A stretch of DNA of 64,000 nt, taken from positions 55,875 to 119,874 of the forward strand of contig NZ_WVEM01000014.1 of the NCBI RefSeq assembly GCF_009847015.1, in the 5' to 3' direction. Each line of letters opens with the position of its first letter. The first letter of the stretch is position 1. A model generated the notes under the pieces. It did no database searches. It was not told the DNA's origin and saw only the letters and a program-made list of their open reading frames with translations. This stretch comes from Sunxiuqinia indica (GTDB taxonomy: Bacteria > Bacteroidota > Bacteroidia > Bacteroidales > Prolixibacteraceae). The position numbers and the translations under genes are program-made. Below are positions 43,771 through 52,459 of this stretch, piece after piece.

Positions 43771-44772
43771 ATGAAAAACACATCCTGGATATTCCTGATA
43801 ATTGTAATGCTTGCTGCTTGCTCAAGCAATAGTCAATACATTTCTAACGAAGGATTTATTTTTGGCACCATCTATCATGTCACTTATGAAAGTCCTGAAG
43901 GCAAAGATTTACAACGTGAGATAGAAGCCGTGATGAATGAAGTGAATCATTCCATGTCGACCTATGATTCAACATCAACTATTTCGAAAGTGAACAGGAA
44001 TATTGAAACTGAATTGGACGAGCAATTTACAACGATCTTTAAGAGAGCTGAAGAAATCTCGGAGATTACCAATGGAGCTTTCGACATGACGGTTGCGCCC
44101 ATGGTAAATATTTGGGGATTTGGATTTAAAAACAAAGAACAGGTCACTTCGGAACTAATCGATTCGCTGAGAGCAATTGTAGGCTATAAAAAAGTTCGAA
44201 TAGAAAACGGACAGCTTATAAAAAACCATCCCAGCACAATGCTCGACGCCAGTGCTATTGCCAAAGGTTTTGCCAGCGATATGGTCGCCAACTACCTGCA
44301 CGAACAGGGTTGTAAAAACTACATGGTTGAAATTGGTGGTGAGGTGGTTGCCAGCGGCAAAAACGCCAAAGGTAATTACTGGTCAATTGGGATCAGCAAT
44401 CCGGATGACAATGAGTTGTTCACGGAGCAAAAACTGAAAGCCATTGTAGAACTGAAAGATATGGCCCTGGCCACTTCGGGTAATTACCGCAATTTTTATA
44501 TTGAAGACGGGGTGAAATACGCCCACACCATTGACCCAAAAACAGGATATCCGGTTCAACACAGCCTTTTGAGTACAACCGTATTAGCCGACAACTGCAT
44601 GACTGCCGATGCCTTCGCAACTGCGTTTATGGTTAGCGGATTGGAAAAGTCCATTGAAATTGCGGAAGCTGATCCGGAAATTGAAGTGTACTTTATTTAT
44701 TCGGATGAGGAAGGCAACTACAAAACCTACATCAGTCCCGGCTTTAAAAGCATGCTTAAAAAGGAGTTTTAA
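43771..44772 (+). CDS. apbE: FAD:protein FMN transferase ApbE (lipoprotein)
   Basis: 333 residues from ATG 43771, giving the lipoprotein signal MKNTSWIFLIIVMLAAC (Cys17); a longer frame from 43723 would bury it. ApbE motifs are visible: MSTYDSTSTISKVNRN, MTVAPMVNIWGFG, LDASAIAKGFASDMV and YAHTIDPKTGYPV with the metal-binding Asp/Thr region. It covalently attaches FMN to threonines of periplasmic or membrane proteins such as Nqr/Rnf subunits. A TATCTTTA element at 43696-43703 may be the promoter. Confidence 0.92.
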   Translation: MKNTSWIFLIIVMLAACSSNSQYISNEGFIFGTIYHVTYESPEGKDLQREIEAVMNEVNHSMSTYDSTSTISKVNRNIETELDEQFTTIFKRAEEISEITNGAFDMTVAPMVNIWGFGFKNKEQVTSELIDSLRAIVGYKKVRIENGQLIKNHPSTMLDASAIAKGFASDMVANYLHEQGCKNYMVEIGGEVVASGKNAKGNYWSIGISNPDDNELFTEQKLKAIVELKDMALATSGNYRNFYIEDGVKYAHTIDPKTGYPVQHSLLSTTVLADNCMTADAFATAFMVSGLEKSIEIAEADPEIEVYFIYSDEEGNYKTYISPGFKSMLKKEF

Positions 44773-44812
44773 GAAGTTGAGAGCTTGAAGGCAGCGGCCG
44801 CCTGTCGCCCTG

Positions 44813-44838
44813 AATATATTTCAGGATTTATTGAAACA
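44813..44838. repeat. Possible half copy of the 67-bp inverted repeat
   Basis: GTCGCCCTGAATATATTTCA and following GGATT resemble the left arm of the elements at 42483 and 46190; no matching right arm is clear. Confidence 0.35.
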
Positions 44839-44893
44839 TGTGGCGGTTACGAAAAACTGAGTATGAATAAATTCAGACTGACTTTATCCCTGC

Positions 44894-44923
44894 AAAAAAA
44901 AGGAAGCTTAGCAGCCTCCTTTT
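44894..44923 (-). terminator. Terminator overlapping the stop of the small membrane protein gene
   Basis: On the minus strand AAAGGAGGC pairs with GCTTCCTTT around TGCTAA, followed by a T-run; the stop codon lies in the loop. Confidence 0.65.
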
Positions 44924-45156
44924 ACATCATTCAATATCGATAGTTCTTTAAATGAAAGTTGCCGTTTCGCTTTGGCTTGCTCCATTTTATCGAAAGTTTG
45001 AGCACAGGTAATTCCACGTGCCTTCATATGTTTGTTACTTCCAATATGCAGGTTTGGAAATTTCCCTTTCTTTTGAATCAACATCCGAACAGCCAACCCC
45101 ACAAAAGCAATCGCAACCAATGCCACTGCCAATCCAAATACGATTAAAAATTCCAT
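44908..45156 (-). CDS. Small single-TM protein, possibly NqrM-like
   Basis: 82 residues: one N-terminal membrane helix (about 3-27), then KFPNLHIGSNKHMKARGITC and a charged tail. The layout (helix plus Cys-containing tail) and its place beside apbE recall NqrM-type maturation proteins of Na+-NQR, but the cysteine cluster of NqrM is not present (only Cys50 and the C-terminal Cys82). Treat the link as weak; function unknown. Confidence 0.5.
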   Translation of the reverse strand: MEFLIVFGLAVALVAIAFVGLAVRMLIQKKGKFPNLHIGSNKHMKARGITCAQTFDKMEQAKAKRQLSFKELSILNDVKGGC

Positions 45157-45586
45157 TGTTTTCTCCTTTCTTTAACGCAACAAAAATACTTAAAATCAGG
45201 CGAACCGAAAAATTTAAGCTTCTTTACATGATAAACACGCTCACCAAACAAATGGTTGAGTTTTTAGCCTCGGATTTTAACAGAACGAGAACAAGTCCGT
45301 GTAAGGCATTCCCATAAAACTTATTGGTTAAAATCACATCATAAAATCGACTCCTTCGCTATATTATTTCCTCATGAATGCGAACTGGGAAAATAGTTCG
45401 CCAGTTCACGATCATCACGTTCGAAACAGATTAGGTGTTTGAGCATCAGCACCCCATGAGAACACACAATATGGAATCGTTTTAAATAAACGAATGCCCG
45501 TTTTATTTTCAAACCTTTTAAGCTTCCTTCCTGTTAAGAAAGACAAAAACAAACATAAAATCGTCTAACTTTTAAATTACAAAATT
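45157..45586. other. Gene-free stretch upstream of sodB
   Basis: Between a leftward small gene and sodB. It holds a hairpin GCGAACT/AGTTCGC (45380-45401) whose left arm can instead pair as GAACTGG with CCAGTTC (45401-45407), and a TAACTTTT element (45566-45573) that may be the sodB -7 box. I see nothing else convincing. Confidence 0.4.
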
Positions 45587-46162
45587 ATGTCATTTGAATT
45601 ACCTGCATTACCCTATGCAAAAAGCGCTCTTGAGCCATACATTAGTGAAAAAACATTGGATTTTCACTATGGAAAACATCACCAGACCTATGTGAATAAG
45701 CTGAACGACCTTGTTCCTGGAACCAAATTTGAAAATGCTGATTTGGAAACGATCGTTAAAGAAGCTGAAGGCGGTATTTTTAACAATGGCGCTCAGGTTT
45801 GGAACCACACCTTTTATTTTATGCAGTTTTCTCCTGATGGTTGCAAGGAACCAAAGGATAAGCTGAAAACTGCGATTGAAGCGGAGTGGAAAACCGTTGA
45901 AGATTTTAAAGAGGCATTCTCGCAGGCAGCTGCTACATTGTTTGGTTCTGGTTGGGCTTGGCTGGTTAAAGATGATGCCGGCAAATTAAGCATCGTTCAA
46001 ACCAGCAATGCAGCCAACCCAATGCGCGATGGACTAACTCCAATACTGACTTGCGATGTGTGGGAGCACGCTTATTATTTGGATAAGCAAAACGCCCGTC
46101 CTAAGTACGTGGAAGACTTCTGGAAAGTACTGGACTGGAAAGTTGTTTCAGAGCGGTTTTAA
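45587..46162 (+). CDS. sodB: Superoxide dismutase, iron type
   Basis: 191 residues. Metal ligands are His27 (DFHYGKHH), His74 (VWNHTF), Asp157 and His161 (DVWEHAYYLD). Gln70 in NGAQVWNH is the position that supplies glutamine in Fe-SODs, so Fe or cambialistic use is more likely than strict Mn. Cytosolic removal of superoxide. Terminated by a hairpin shared with the next convergent gene. Confidence 0.95.
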   Translation: MSFELPALPYAKSALEPYISEKTLDFHYGKHHQTYVNKLNDLVPGTKFENADLETIVKEAEGGIFNNGAQVWNHTFYFMQFSPDGCKEPKDKLKTAIEAEWKTVEDFKEAFSQAAATLFGSGWAWLVKDDAGKLSIVQTSNAANPMRDGLTPILTCDVWEHAYYLDKQNARPKYVEDFWKVLDWKVVSERF

Positions 46163-46189
46163 GAGATCGCATTAACACATTTTGGGAAA

Positions 46190-46256
46190 GTCACTCTAAA
46201 CCTGCTGCAGAGTATCCTTTTGCTACTGATACTAAAACAAGTTCAGCATGGCTGAC
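46190..46256. repeat. 67-bp inverted repeat (copy 2, diverged)
   Basis: Same length and outline as 42483-42549: begins GTCACTCTAAACCTGCTGCA and ends AAACAAGTTCAGCATGGCTG then AC. Arms have diverged more than in copy 1. Confidence 0.5.
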
Positions 46257-46271
46257 CCAGACTTAAAAAAA

Positions 46272-46305
46272 TAAAAAGAGGGAATCGTGGTGATTCCCTC
46301 TTTTA
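46272..46305. terminator. Bidirectional terminator between sodB and DUF4870 gene
   Basis: AAAAGAGGGAATC and GATTCCCTCTTTT form a 13-bp perfect stem around GTGGT between two convergent genes. Confidence 0.9.
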
Positions 46306-46315
46306 TGCTTATTTA

Positions 46316-46672
46316 TTATTTCAGAAACCGAATTGTCCAGGGATAGCGATAAAACTCGCCTTCGTTTGCTTTTATGGCCGCAATAATGGTTAGCACCAAA
46401 GCGCCAATGCCAATAACTGCCAGCAACAGAAATCCAATGCCTACAATAATTAACATGCCCGATACAAACATCAAGATGGTTACTGTAATTTGAAAATTCA
46501 AGGATTCCTTTCCCTGATCTTCCACAAAGCTGAATTCTTCCTTTTTCAGTAAATACACAACCAAAGGGCCTATAATATTTCCGGCAACCGGAATCACCAA
46601 ACCCGCGAATGCAGCAATATGGCAGAGCATGCCCCACATGCGCTCGTCCCGATTATCAATGATTCTTTCCAT
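46316..46672 (-). CDS. DUF4870 membrane protein
   Basis: 118 residues with three hydrophobic segments (about 14-40, 56-78, 80-105) and the motif MWGMLCHIAAFAGLVIPVAG then GPLVVYLLKKEE, typical of DUF4870/Tic20-like small membrane proteins. Function unknown. Confidence 0.8.
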   Translation of the reverse strand: MERIIDNRDERMWGMLCHIAAFAGLVIPVAGNIIGPLVVYLLKKEEFSFVEDQGKESLNFQITVTILMFVSGMLIIVGIGFLLLAVIGIGALVLTIIAAIKANEGEFYRYPWTIRFLK

Positions 46673-46864
46673 ATTTTAATTTTTTCTTTGCAAGATAGAG
46701 AAGTATGAATTGAAATCAAAACCCAAAATACTTGTTTTCAGCTATTAATCCCGGTTTACGTCAACACCCTGCTGCTCCGCATTTACAGCCCCCCAATGCA
46801 AAGTAGCTGGCGATATTTTATTGTGCATTCCCATCAAAGTACACTGATACCGATCCAGCAAGGG

Positions 46865-47563
46865 TTATGTTGTTTTATTGTCATTGCTTTTAAGAAGTGG
46901 AAGACTTGTGCCACTTGGCAGTTCTTCCGCATTCGCCTGAGTTCTCCAGATAATTTGTGCTATTTCGCTAATCCTGTCAACAAAAGGCTTTGCATCTTGT
47001 CCAAATTTACCTAGCACAATTCCTGCATCACCTACCAATCCCCAAAATTTGTCTATAGAAGACATTTTTTTGTGAAGTTCTTTTTGAAGTCTCTCAAGTT
47101 TATTTAAAAGTCTTTCTTTGTGATTTGCGTCGAATAATTGACTTGATGAAATTGAATCTCTCAATTCACTTATTAATTCTTGAACCCGATTTAAATCTCC
47201 GTCTGTAAATTTATAAATGAATCCATTCTCGAAGATTCCATTATATTTATTCTTTGCATTTTCATATTCATTAGTCGATATTTTTTTATCAAAATCAACG
47301 TCTATTTCTTGACAGAATCTATGCAAAGATTCAATAGTTTTATGTCTATCACTCTCAATATTAGGCATAACATAACCAAGGCCATGGTGTTGAATAAAGG
47401 CATCTAGCGCAGCATAGGCGTCAATATAAGAGCTATAGCCATTATATCTATCGGCGGGCTGTTCTTGATCATAATAGTATTCGATTATTTTCTTGCAAAT
47501 CATCTGTCCAGCTTCGTATTTATTTACTGGCAGATTATTAAAAAATTCTTCGTTAAAAATCAT
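46865..47563 (-). CDS. Uncharacterised 232-residue protein
   Basis: No family I can name with confidence. The N-terminal part (about 10-150) is mixed and A/T-rich in codon use; a coiled-coil stretch (about 150-175, KERLLNKLERLQKELHKKMS) precedes a conserved-looking C-terminus LVGDAGIVLGKFGQDAKPFV and IAQIIWRTQANAEELPSG. No signal peptide or strong membrane helix, though GLVGDAGIVLG is hydrophobic. It stands alone beside an anomalous gene-free region, so acquisition by transfer is possible. Confidence 0.55.
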   Translation of the reverse strand: MIFNEEFFNNLPVNKYEAGQMICKKIIEYYYDQEQPADRYNGYSSYIDAYAALDAFIQHHGLGYVMPNIESDRHKTIESLHRFCQEIDVDFDKKISTNEYENAKNKYNGIFENGFIYKFTDGDLNRVQELISELRDSISSSQLFDANHKERLLNKLERLQKELHKKMSSIDKFWGLVGDAGIVLGKFGQDAKPFVDRISEIAQIIWRTQANAEELPSGTSLPLLKSNDNKTT

Positions 47564-48217
47564 ATCTATCTGGATTTTATTTACAAAAAGCTCAACGTCT
47601 GTATATTATACACCAGCACATTTACACTACAATTCGTTTATATTATTAGTTTTCTGTTTATTAAAGCTTCACAAAGTACAAAAAATAGTCTGTCTGATTA
47701 TCATATGTTGAAAAGTTTGCACAACTGTAAACCAAACACTGGTGCGTTTGAAGGCAGGCTGCGGGGTAAAAAAAACAGCAAGGAGCGGCCTGTCTGGCCG
47801 AGCTGGCGGTTGTTTCGGAGCCCTGAGGATTTTGTCACCGGTTGTGGAGCAAATTCTGGAAAATCCGGGAGCTTCTCCACACAGAAAAACGCAAAAAAAT
47901 ATTTTCTTTTTGTTGAAACGCGCGGCAAACAAGGAAATTAATTTTCTTTTTTGTTGTTTTCTCCCTGCGAGAGCAAAAAATATTTTCCGGTTTCTTCTCC
48001 ACACAGAAAACAACGTTCTGGAAAATTTTTTTCCTTCTCCACACAGAAAACAAGAAAAATAAAAGCCGGAACCACTGTTTTCGGCAAAAAAAAAGAATGC
48101 AAGAAAGAGGAATTCAATGTCGTTGTATTGAATATCGATAAGCTATGATTAAATAGATGGGAGGGGGTGTATTATGTTTCGAGATCACTGTTGCCCGGGG
48201 AAAATAAATGGGCTAGC
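47564..48217. other. Gene-free stretch with repeated 17-mers and mixed composition
   Basis: 654 bases without a credible gene. A G+C-rich block (about 47750-47875) is followed by A/T-rich sequence with three exact copies of CTTCTCCACACAGAAAA (47872, 47994, 48034) and two copies of GCAAAAAA(A)TATTTTC (47891, 47973). Frames crossing it are Lys/Phe-rich and repeat SPHRK or FSVWRR because of the 17-mers, so I do not call them genes. A small hairpin ATTCAAT/ATTGAAT lies at 48112-48133. Confidence 0.6.
47872..48050. repeat. Three copies of CTTCTCCACACAGAAAA
   Basis: Exact copies at 47872-47888, 47994-48010 and 48034-48050; spacing is 122 then 40 bp. No gene or known CRISPR-like regularity. Confidence 0.85.
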
Positions 48218-50278
48218 TTACTTTTCAATCCGAATACGCGCATCAACAGCCCGAATTTGATCGCCTCCGGCTAATAGCGGATTAATATCCAGTTCTTTGA
48301 TTTCAACAGCAAACCGCAGCATGCCTGACAGGCGAACAATAATTTCGGCAAACCGATTTTCGCTGATTCCTTCCTGCCCGCGATAGCCTTTGATCATTTG
48401 ATACGACTTCAGGTTTTGAATCATGGAAGTAGCTTCGGAAAAACCAAGAGGCGCCAGGCCATAAGTAAGGTCTTTGAGCAATTCAACCATAATGCCACCC
48501 ATTCCGCAAAGGATAACATGCCCAAACCGATCTTCGTATTTTGCTCCCAGAAACAACTCGATCCCCGATGCCATTTCGGCTACCAGCACGGCTTCGGTTC
48601 CGGGAATATGAATGAGTCGGTCAAACTCGTGGATCACTGTTTCCTTGTCGTGCACGTTGAGCACCACCCCACGCACATCGCTTTTATGAACGGGCCCGAC
48701 AACTTTCATCGCCAATGGCCAGCCGAGTTTTTTGGCGGCTTTCAATGCTTCCTTTTCCGTTGTTACGACCTGCTCCTTCACGCGGGGAATTCCGGCAGCA
48801 TCAAACAGCTGGTGAATAATTTCCGGCGGCTGATAGCCGTTTTCAGCATGATCAACAATTTGTCTGATTTCAGAAATATCGATTCCTTCGAGAAAAATAT
48901 CGTCAGCATGAGGCTTGGCAGTATTTGTAATTTTAGTTAAGGCACGTCCAAGCAAAACTTCATCCTGAAAATTCACATTCCCTTTTGCAATGAAATGAGT
49001 TACTTCATCTTTCACATTAATAATTGAAGGCAGAATGGGGAAAATGGGCTTTTTGCAGGTGCGCATTTTTTGATTGAGCACATCGTAAACATCGCCAACC
49101 GGAAACAAACCGGGACTTCCATAAATTACCGCCATGCCATCGACCTCCTCAAAATCATTATCGCAAGCATCAATAATGGCTCCGAGCTGTTCGGCATTAC
49201 CGGTTGCTAAAAAGTCGATCGGATTTTCGACCGACGAACCGGGAAAAAGCTTTTCTGCCAGGGCTTTTTTTTGCGGCGAATCCTGAATTTGAGGAATCTT
49301 CAACCCTCCGGCTTCCAGGGCATCGGTTAGCATCACGGCCGGGCCTCCGGCATGGGTAATGATCGCCATACGCTTGCCCTTCATTTCCTTGCACATAAAA
49401 ACACACGCAATGGTTGTGAGTTCCTCCCTGCCATAACAGCGCACAATTCCGGCCTTCCGAAAAAGTGCTTCCACCGCCGAATCGGAACTAGTCATGGCCC
49501 CGGTGTGCGACGACGCTGCCCGACTTCCGGCATCGCTGCTTCCGGCTTTGATGGCCGCAATTTTGCAGCCTTTCCGGATTAGCGACGATGCATGTTTCAG
49601 CAATTTATCGGGATTCTGAATGCTTTCAATATACAGCAGTTTGACCCGGGTGCTGGTTTTAGGATCGAATACCTCATCCATAAACTCGAGCACCTCTTCG
49701 ACTCCCACCTGAGCGGAGTTGCCCACTGAAAAAACACTGGCAAAGTGAAGCCCTTTGGAAATCCCCGATTCCATAATAAAGACCGCTGTTGCTCCTGAGC
49801 TGGAAATAAAATCGCAGCCCATTTGATCGAGCCGGGGCACAGGAGTGGTAAACACGCTGGCATGTGCCGGGGTAATTATTCCGATGCAGTTGGGCCCGAT
49901 CAGCGAAGCCTGATAGCAGTTTACAACATCAACGATTTGCTTTTCCAGTTTCCGCCCCTCGTCGCTTTCCTCACTAAATCCGGCCGAAATAATAATGATG
50001 CCACGCGTATTTTTATCGCGGCACAACTGCAACACAACATCCGGGCAAAGCGCGGCCGGAATAGCCAACACCGCAGTTTCGACCTGGGGCAGTTGTTCAA
50101 CACCGGGGTAAGCGTTGATTCCCTGAACTTCCTCTGAGCGGGGATTTACGACATACAAATCGCCGCGATAGTTATTCTCAATCAGGTTTTTGAGCAGTTT
50201 TCCTCCAGGCTTTCTGATATCGTTCGATGCACCAATTACAACAATACTTTTGGGCCAGATGAGTTCTCGTGTCAGCAT
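48218..50278 (-). CDS. ADP-forming acyl-CoA (acetyl-CoA) synthetase, fused alpha-beta
   Basis: 686 residues. Order: CoA-binding Rossmann domain (about 8-100, SIVVIGASNDIRKPGGKLL), succinyl-CoA-ligase-like domains (about 150-460, with SSHTGAMTSSDSAVEALF, carrying a candidate phospho-His), and an ATP-grasp domain (about 470-686, GWPLAMKVVGPVHKSDVRG). It conserves acyl-CoA energy as ATP from ADP and phosphate, releasing a carboxylate. Fused forms occur in many anaerobes. Stand-alone; acyl specificity cannot be read. Confidence 0.88.
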   Translation of the reverse strand: MLTRELIWPKSIVVIGASNDIRKPGGKLLKNLIENNYRGDLYVVNPRSEEVQGINAYPGVEQLPQVETAVLAIPAALCPDVVLQLCRDKNTRGIIIISAGFSEESDEGRKLEKQIVDVVNCYQASLIGPNCIGIITPAHASVFTTPVPRLDQMGCDFISSSGATAVFIMESGISKGLHFASVFSVGNSAQVGVEEVLEFMDEVFDPKTSTRVKLLYIESIQNPDKLLKHASSLIRKGCKIAAIKAGSSDAGSRAASSHTGAMTSSDSAVEALFRKAGIVRCYGREELTTIACVFMCKEMKGKRMAIITHAGGPAVMLTDALEAGGLKIPQIQDSPQKKALAEKLFPGSSVENPIDFLATGNAEQLGAIIDACDNDFEEVDGMAVIYGSPGLFPVGDVYDVLNQKMRTCKKPIFPILPSIINVKDEVTHFIAKGNVNFQDEVLLGRALTKITNTAKPHADDIFLEGIDISEIRQIVDHAENGYQPPEIIHQLFDAAGIPRVKEQVVTTEKEALKAAKKLGWPLAMKVVGPVHKSDVRGVVLNVHDKETVIHEFDRLIHIPGTEAVLVAEMASGIELFLGAKYEDRFGHVILCGMGGIMVELLKDLTYGLAPLGFSEATSMIQNLKSYQMIKGYRGQEGISENRFAEIIVRLSGMLRFAVEIKELDINPLLAGGDQIRAVDARIRIEK

Positions 50279-50448
50279 AACAGCAGGTTATTTTTGATCT
50301 AAATTACGAATTACACAGAGATAGCTGCTGACATAACTCAGGAAGTCGATGAATTTGTGCGAAGTTGGGGCTTGAAAGATATTGAACACGCATCAAACCA
50401 CTTCCTGCTCTTAATTTTCAGGCTCCTTTGCCTTTCCGACTCCGGGGA

Positions 50449-50472
50449 GATTCCGACCTACGTGGGAATGAC
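50449..50472. repeat. Short intergenic hairpin
   Basis: GATTCCGACCTACGTGGGAA then TGAC forms an ATTCC/GGAAT hairpin, like the right half of common palindromic repeats and of 42483-42549. The surrounding 303-bp gap (50279-50581) otherwise holds only the promoter at 50542. Confidence 0.4.
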
Positions 50473-50541
50473 GAGCCTTCGGGAGAGGAATGCGATTAAC
50501 AACTGAAACTGCCCACTGATCAGGTTCCCGGCTACCCGTCC

Positions 50542-50573
50542 TTTTTTCAGTTCAATTTTTTTAAATAGCTTTG
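50542..50573 (+). promoter_or_regulatory. Predicted near-leaderless promoter of the universal stress protein gene
   Basis: TTTT, 20 bases, TAGCTTTG (50566-50573, exact -7 match). The ATG at 50582 begins eight bases later. Confidence 0.6.
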
Positions 50574-50581
50574 GCGTTGTT

Positions 50582-51397
50582 ATGGCAAACCTCTCGGAAC
50601 AACGAATTATGGTGCTTTGCGACTTTTCGGAGTCGATGAACGATGCCATTGTGCATGGTGCACGAATGTCTGGTATCTTTCAGAAAGAGCTGTGCCTGTT
50701 TCACCCGCTTCAGCAAAAAGGGAAGAGTGATAAATTAGCGGTACAGAAGGCGTTGGGGAAAATCATTCATAAGCTGAAAAACGATCTGCCCAATATCCCG
50801 ATTTCCAGCCTCACGCTAAAAGGAGATCTTACTCAATGTATTGACCGGATTGCGAATAAGTACGATGGGATTATGTTGGTGCTCACGTCTGAAAAAGTAA
50901 AAAAGAAATTACCGGCCCTGCAAATCAGTCAAATTCCGTTCCTGTTTGTCAACGGCAGTAGTGAGCATTCTTTAAACTACAAAAATCCAATACTGCCTGT
51001 TGATTTCCGAAAGGTTATGAAAGACACCTCATTGTGGGCCAGTTATTTTGGTCGTTTTAATCAGGCAAACACAACCGTATTCGCTGCCACCGAAAAGAAT
51101 AAAGACGATGCTAAAATGATCAGTAAAAATTTGAAGTTTATCGAGAAGCTCCTGATGAAATTCAAGCTCGATTTTCAGATACAGAAAACTCCAAAAGGTA
51201 GTTTTAAATTACCTTTCGAAGCATTGAGTCAGTGCCTTCAAAACCAACATGATTTACTGATTATTCCGTCCAGTAAAAACATCAGTCTAATCGATCTGAT
51301 TATTGGCTTGCCGGAAGCGAAACTTATCAAAAAGGCACAGCACGTTCCCGTGCTTTGCATCAATCCAAAACGCGACATGTACATTCTTTGCGATTGA
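50582..51397 (+). CDS. Universal stress protein family (tandem UspA-like)
   Basis: 271 residues in two UspA-like halves: IMVLCDFSESMNDAIVHGAR at the start and a second half after about residue 135 (PILPVDFRKVMKDTSLWASY). The ATP-loop GxxGxxxxS is not evident in either half, so it may not bind ATP in the classic way. Ends KAQHVPVLCINPKRD, as usual for the family. Cytosolic stress role inferred. Confidence 0.7.
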   Translation: MANLSEQRIMVLCDFSESMNDAIVHGARMSGIFQKELCLFHPLQQKGKSDKLAVQKALGKIIHKLKNDLPNIPISSLTLKGDLTQCIDRIANKYDGIMLVLTSEKVKKKLPALQISQIPFLFVNGSSEHSLNYKNPILPVDFRKVMKDTSLWASYFGRFNQANTTVFAATEKNKDDAKMISKNLKFIEKLLMKFKLDFQIQKTPKGSFKLPFEALSQCLQNQHDLLIIPSSKNISLIDLIIGLPEAKLIKKAQHVPVLCINPKRDMYILCD

Positions 51398-51437
51398 TTG
51401 AACACCGTCTTACTACAATTCGAAATTTTATTATTCC

Positions 51438-51455
51438 TTTGTAATCGATTACAAA
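51438..51455. promoter_or_regulatory. LacI/GalR-type operator palindrome
   Basis: TTTGTAATCGATTACAAA is an 18-bp perfect palindrome with the central CG and GTAAnCGnTTAC layout typical of LacI-family operators. It overlaps a possible -7 element (TTCCTTTG, 51434-51441) and lies 18 bases before the ATG at 51473, where a repressor would block transcription. Confidence 0.6.
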
Positions 51456-51472
51456 TTTCAATTTATCCGATC

Positions 51473-52459
51473 ATGCGTGCTTGTTTATTATTTCTTTGCC
51501 TTCTCGTTGCCAATGGCGTTTTTGCTCAAAAATTTGAATACGATGTTACGTTTCACGGCCTTGGAGATAATCGTGAATTCCAAAGCCAGGTCGCTAATTC
51601 GCAAACGATTTTAGGAGAACGAACCAGTTTTGCTGTTGGAACAACGTTAGACGAAAACCACCAAATCAGGGTTGGACTAAGTCATTTGTTTGAATTTGGA
51701 AGTAATATGGAAGAGCAAAAGCCCATTTTAACGGCTTACTACCATTACGCCAATGATGAGCAGAAAGAGTTTTACTTCGGATCGTTTCCGCGCATGGATT
51801 TGATTGATTTTCCGCTGGCGCTGATTACTGATACGCTTTTGTATTACCGCCCCAACATCCAGGGCTTTTTTGGTCAGTACAATTGGGACTGGGGTCATCA
51901 GAATGGCTTTGTTGACTGGACAAGCCGACAAACAGACACCCGGCGGGAAACTTTTATGGCTGGTTTTTCAGGCGAAATAAGGCACAACCACTTGTTTTTT
52001 CAAAACTACATTACCTTGTTTCATTTCGCAGGTACGGCTGTTCATGGAGCCGAAAGCCGTGTGAGTGATGATTTGGGCATGATCTTTTTTGTTGGATCCG
52101 ACTTGCATCAATTGCTACCGTTGCAAAAATCGTACATCAGAGCCGGTGTTTTTAGTTCGAAATACCGGGAGCGAGGATTGACCGATGGCTATATCGATTC
52201 CAACAGCTTTATGGCTCAACTGTACGGCGAAAGCAAGTATTTTGCACTTCGATCGACCCTAAACATAGGCGATGGACATCACATTAAGAATGGCGATCGT
52301 TTTTACGATGTTGACAGTTACTGGCGAACCGATGTAATCTGGAAATTCATCAACAGCAAATACGTCGAAGGCCGATTCAATCTTTCTTTCCATCTGGTTG
52401 AAGGTGGAACATTGGATCAGTCGCAACAGCTGGCCATTATTTATAAGTTTGGCAACTAA
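51473..52459 (+). CDS. Secreted, predicted outer-membrane beta-barrel protein (unknown)
   Basis: 328 residues from ATG 51473, which gives the signal peptide MRACLLFLCLLVANGVFAQ; the longer frame from 51398 would hide it. The mature part alternates hydrophobic and polar residues with many aromatic strand ends (AYYHYANDEQKEFYFGSF, GFFGQYNWDWGHQNGFVDW) and ends in a strand YKFGN, consistent with a beta-barrel. No specific family recognised. The operator in front suggests control by a sugar-responsive LacI-family regulator. Its stop overlaps that of the converging peptidase gene. Confidence 0.65.
   Translation: MRACLLFLCLLVANGVFAQKFEYDVTFHGLGDNREFQSQVANSQTILGERTSFAVGTTLDENHQIRVGLSHLFEFGSNMEEQKPILTAYYHYANDEQKEFYFGSFPRMDLIDFPLALITDTLLYYRPNIQGFFGQYNWDWGHQNGFVDWTSRQTDTRRETFMAGFSGEIRHNHLFFQNYITLFHFAGTAVHGAESRVSDDLGMIFFVGSDLHQLLPLQKSYIRAGVFSSKYRERGLTDGYIDSNSFMAQLYGESKYFALRSTLNIGDGHHIKNGDRFYDVDSYWRTDVIWKFINSKYVEGRFNLSFHLVEGGTLDQSQQLAIIYKFGN

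Noticed and set aside
47872..48050. CRISPR-like array
   Set aside because: Only three 17-bp copies with unequal spacing (122 and 40 bp) and no cas genes.
47742..48062. A 106-residue frame in the gene-free region
   Set aside because: Its sequence is made by low-complexity DNA and repeated 17-mers; frames on both strands look equally plausible, so none is convincing.
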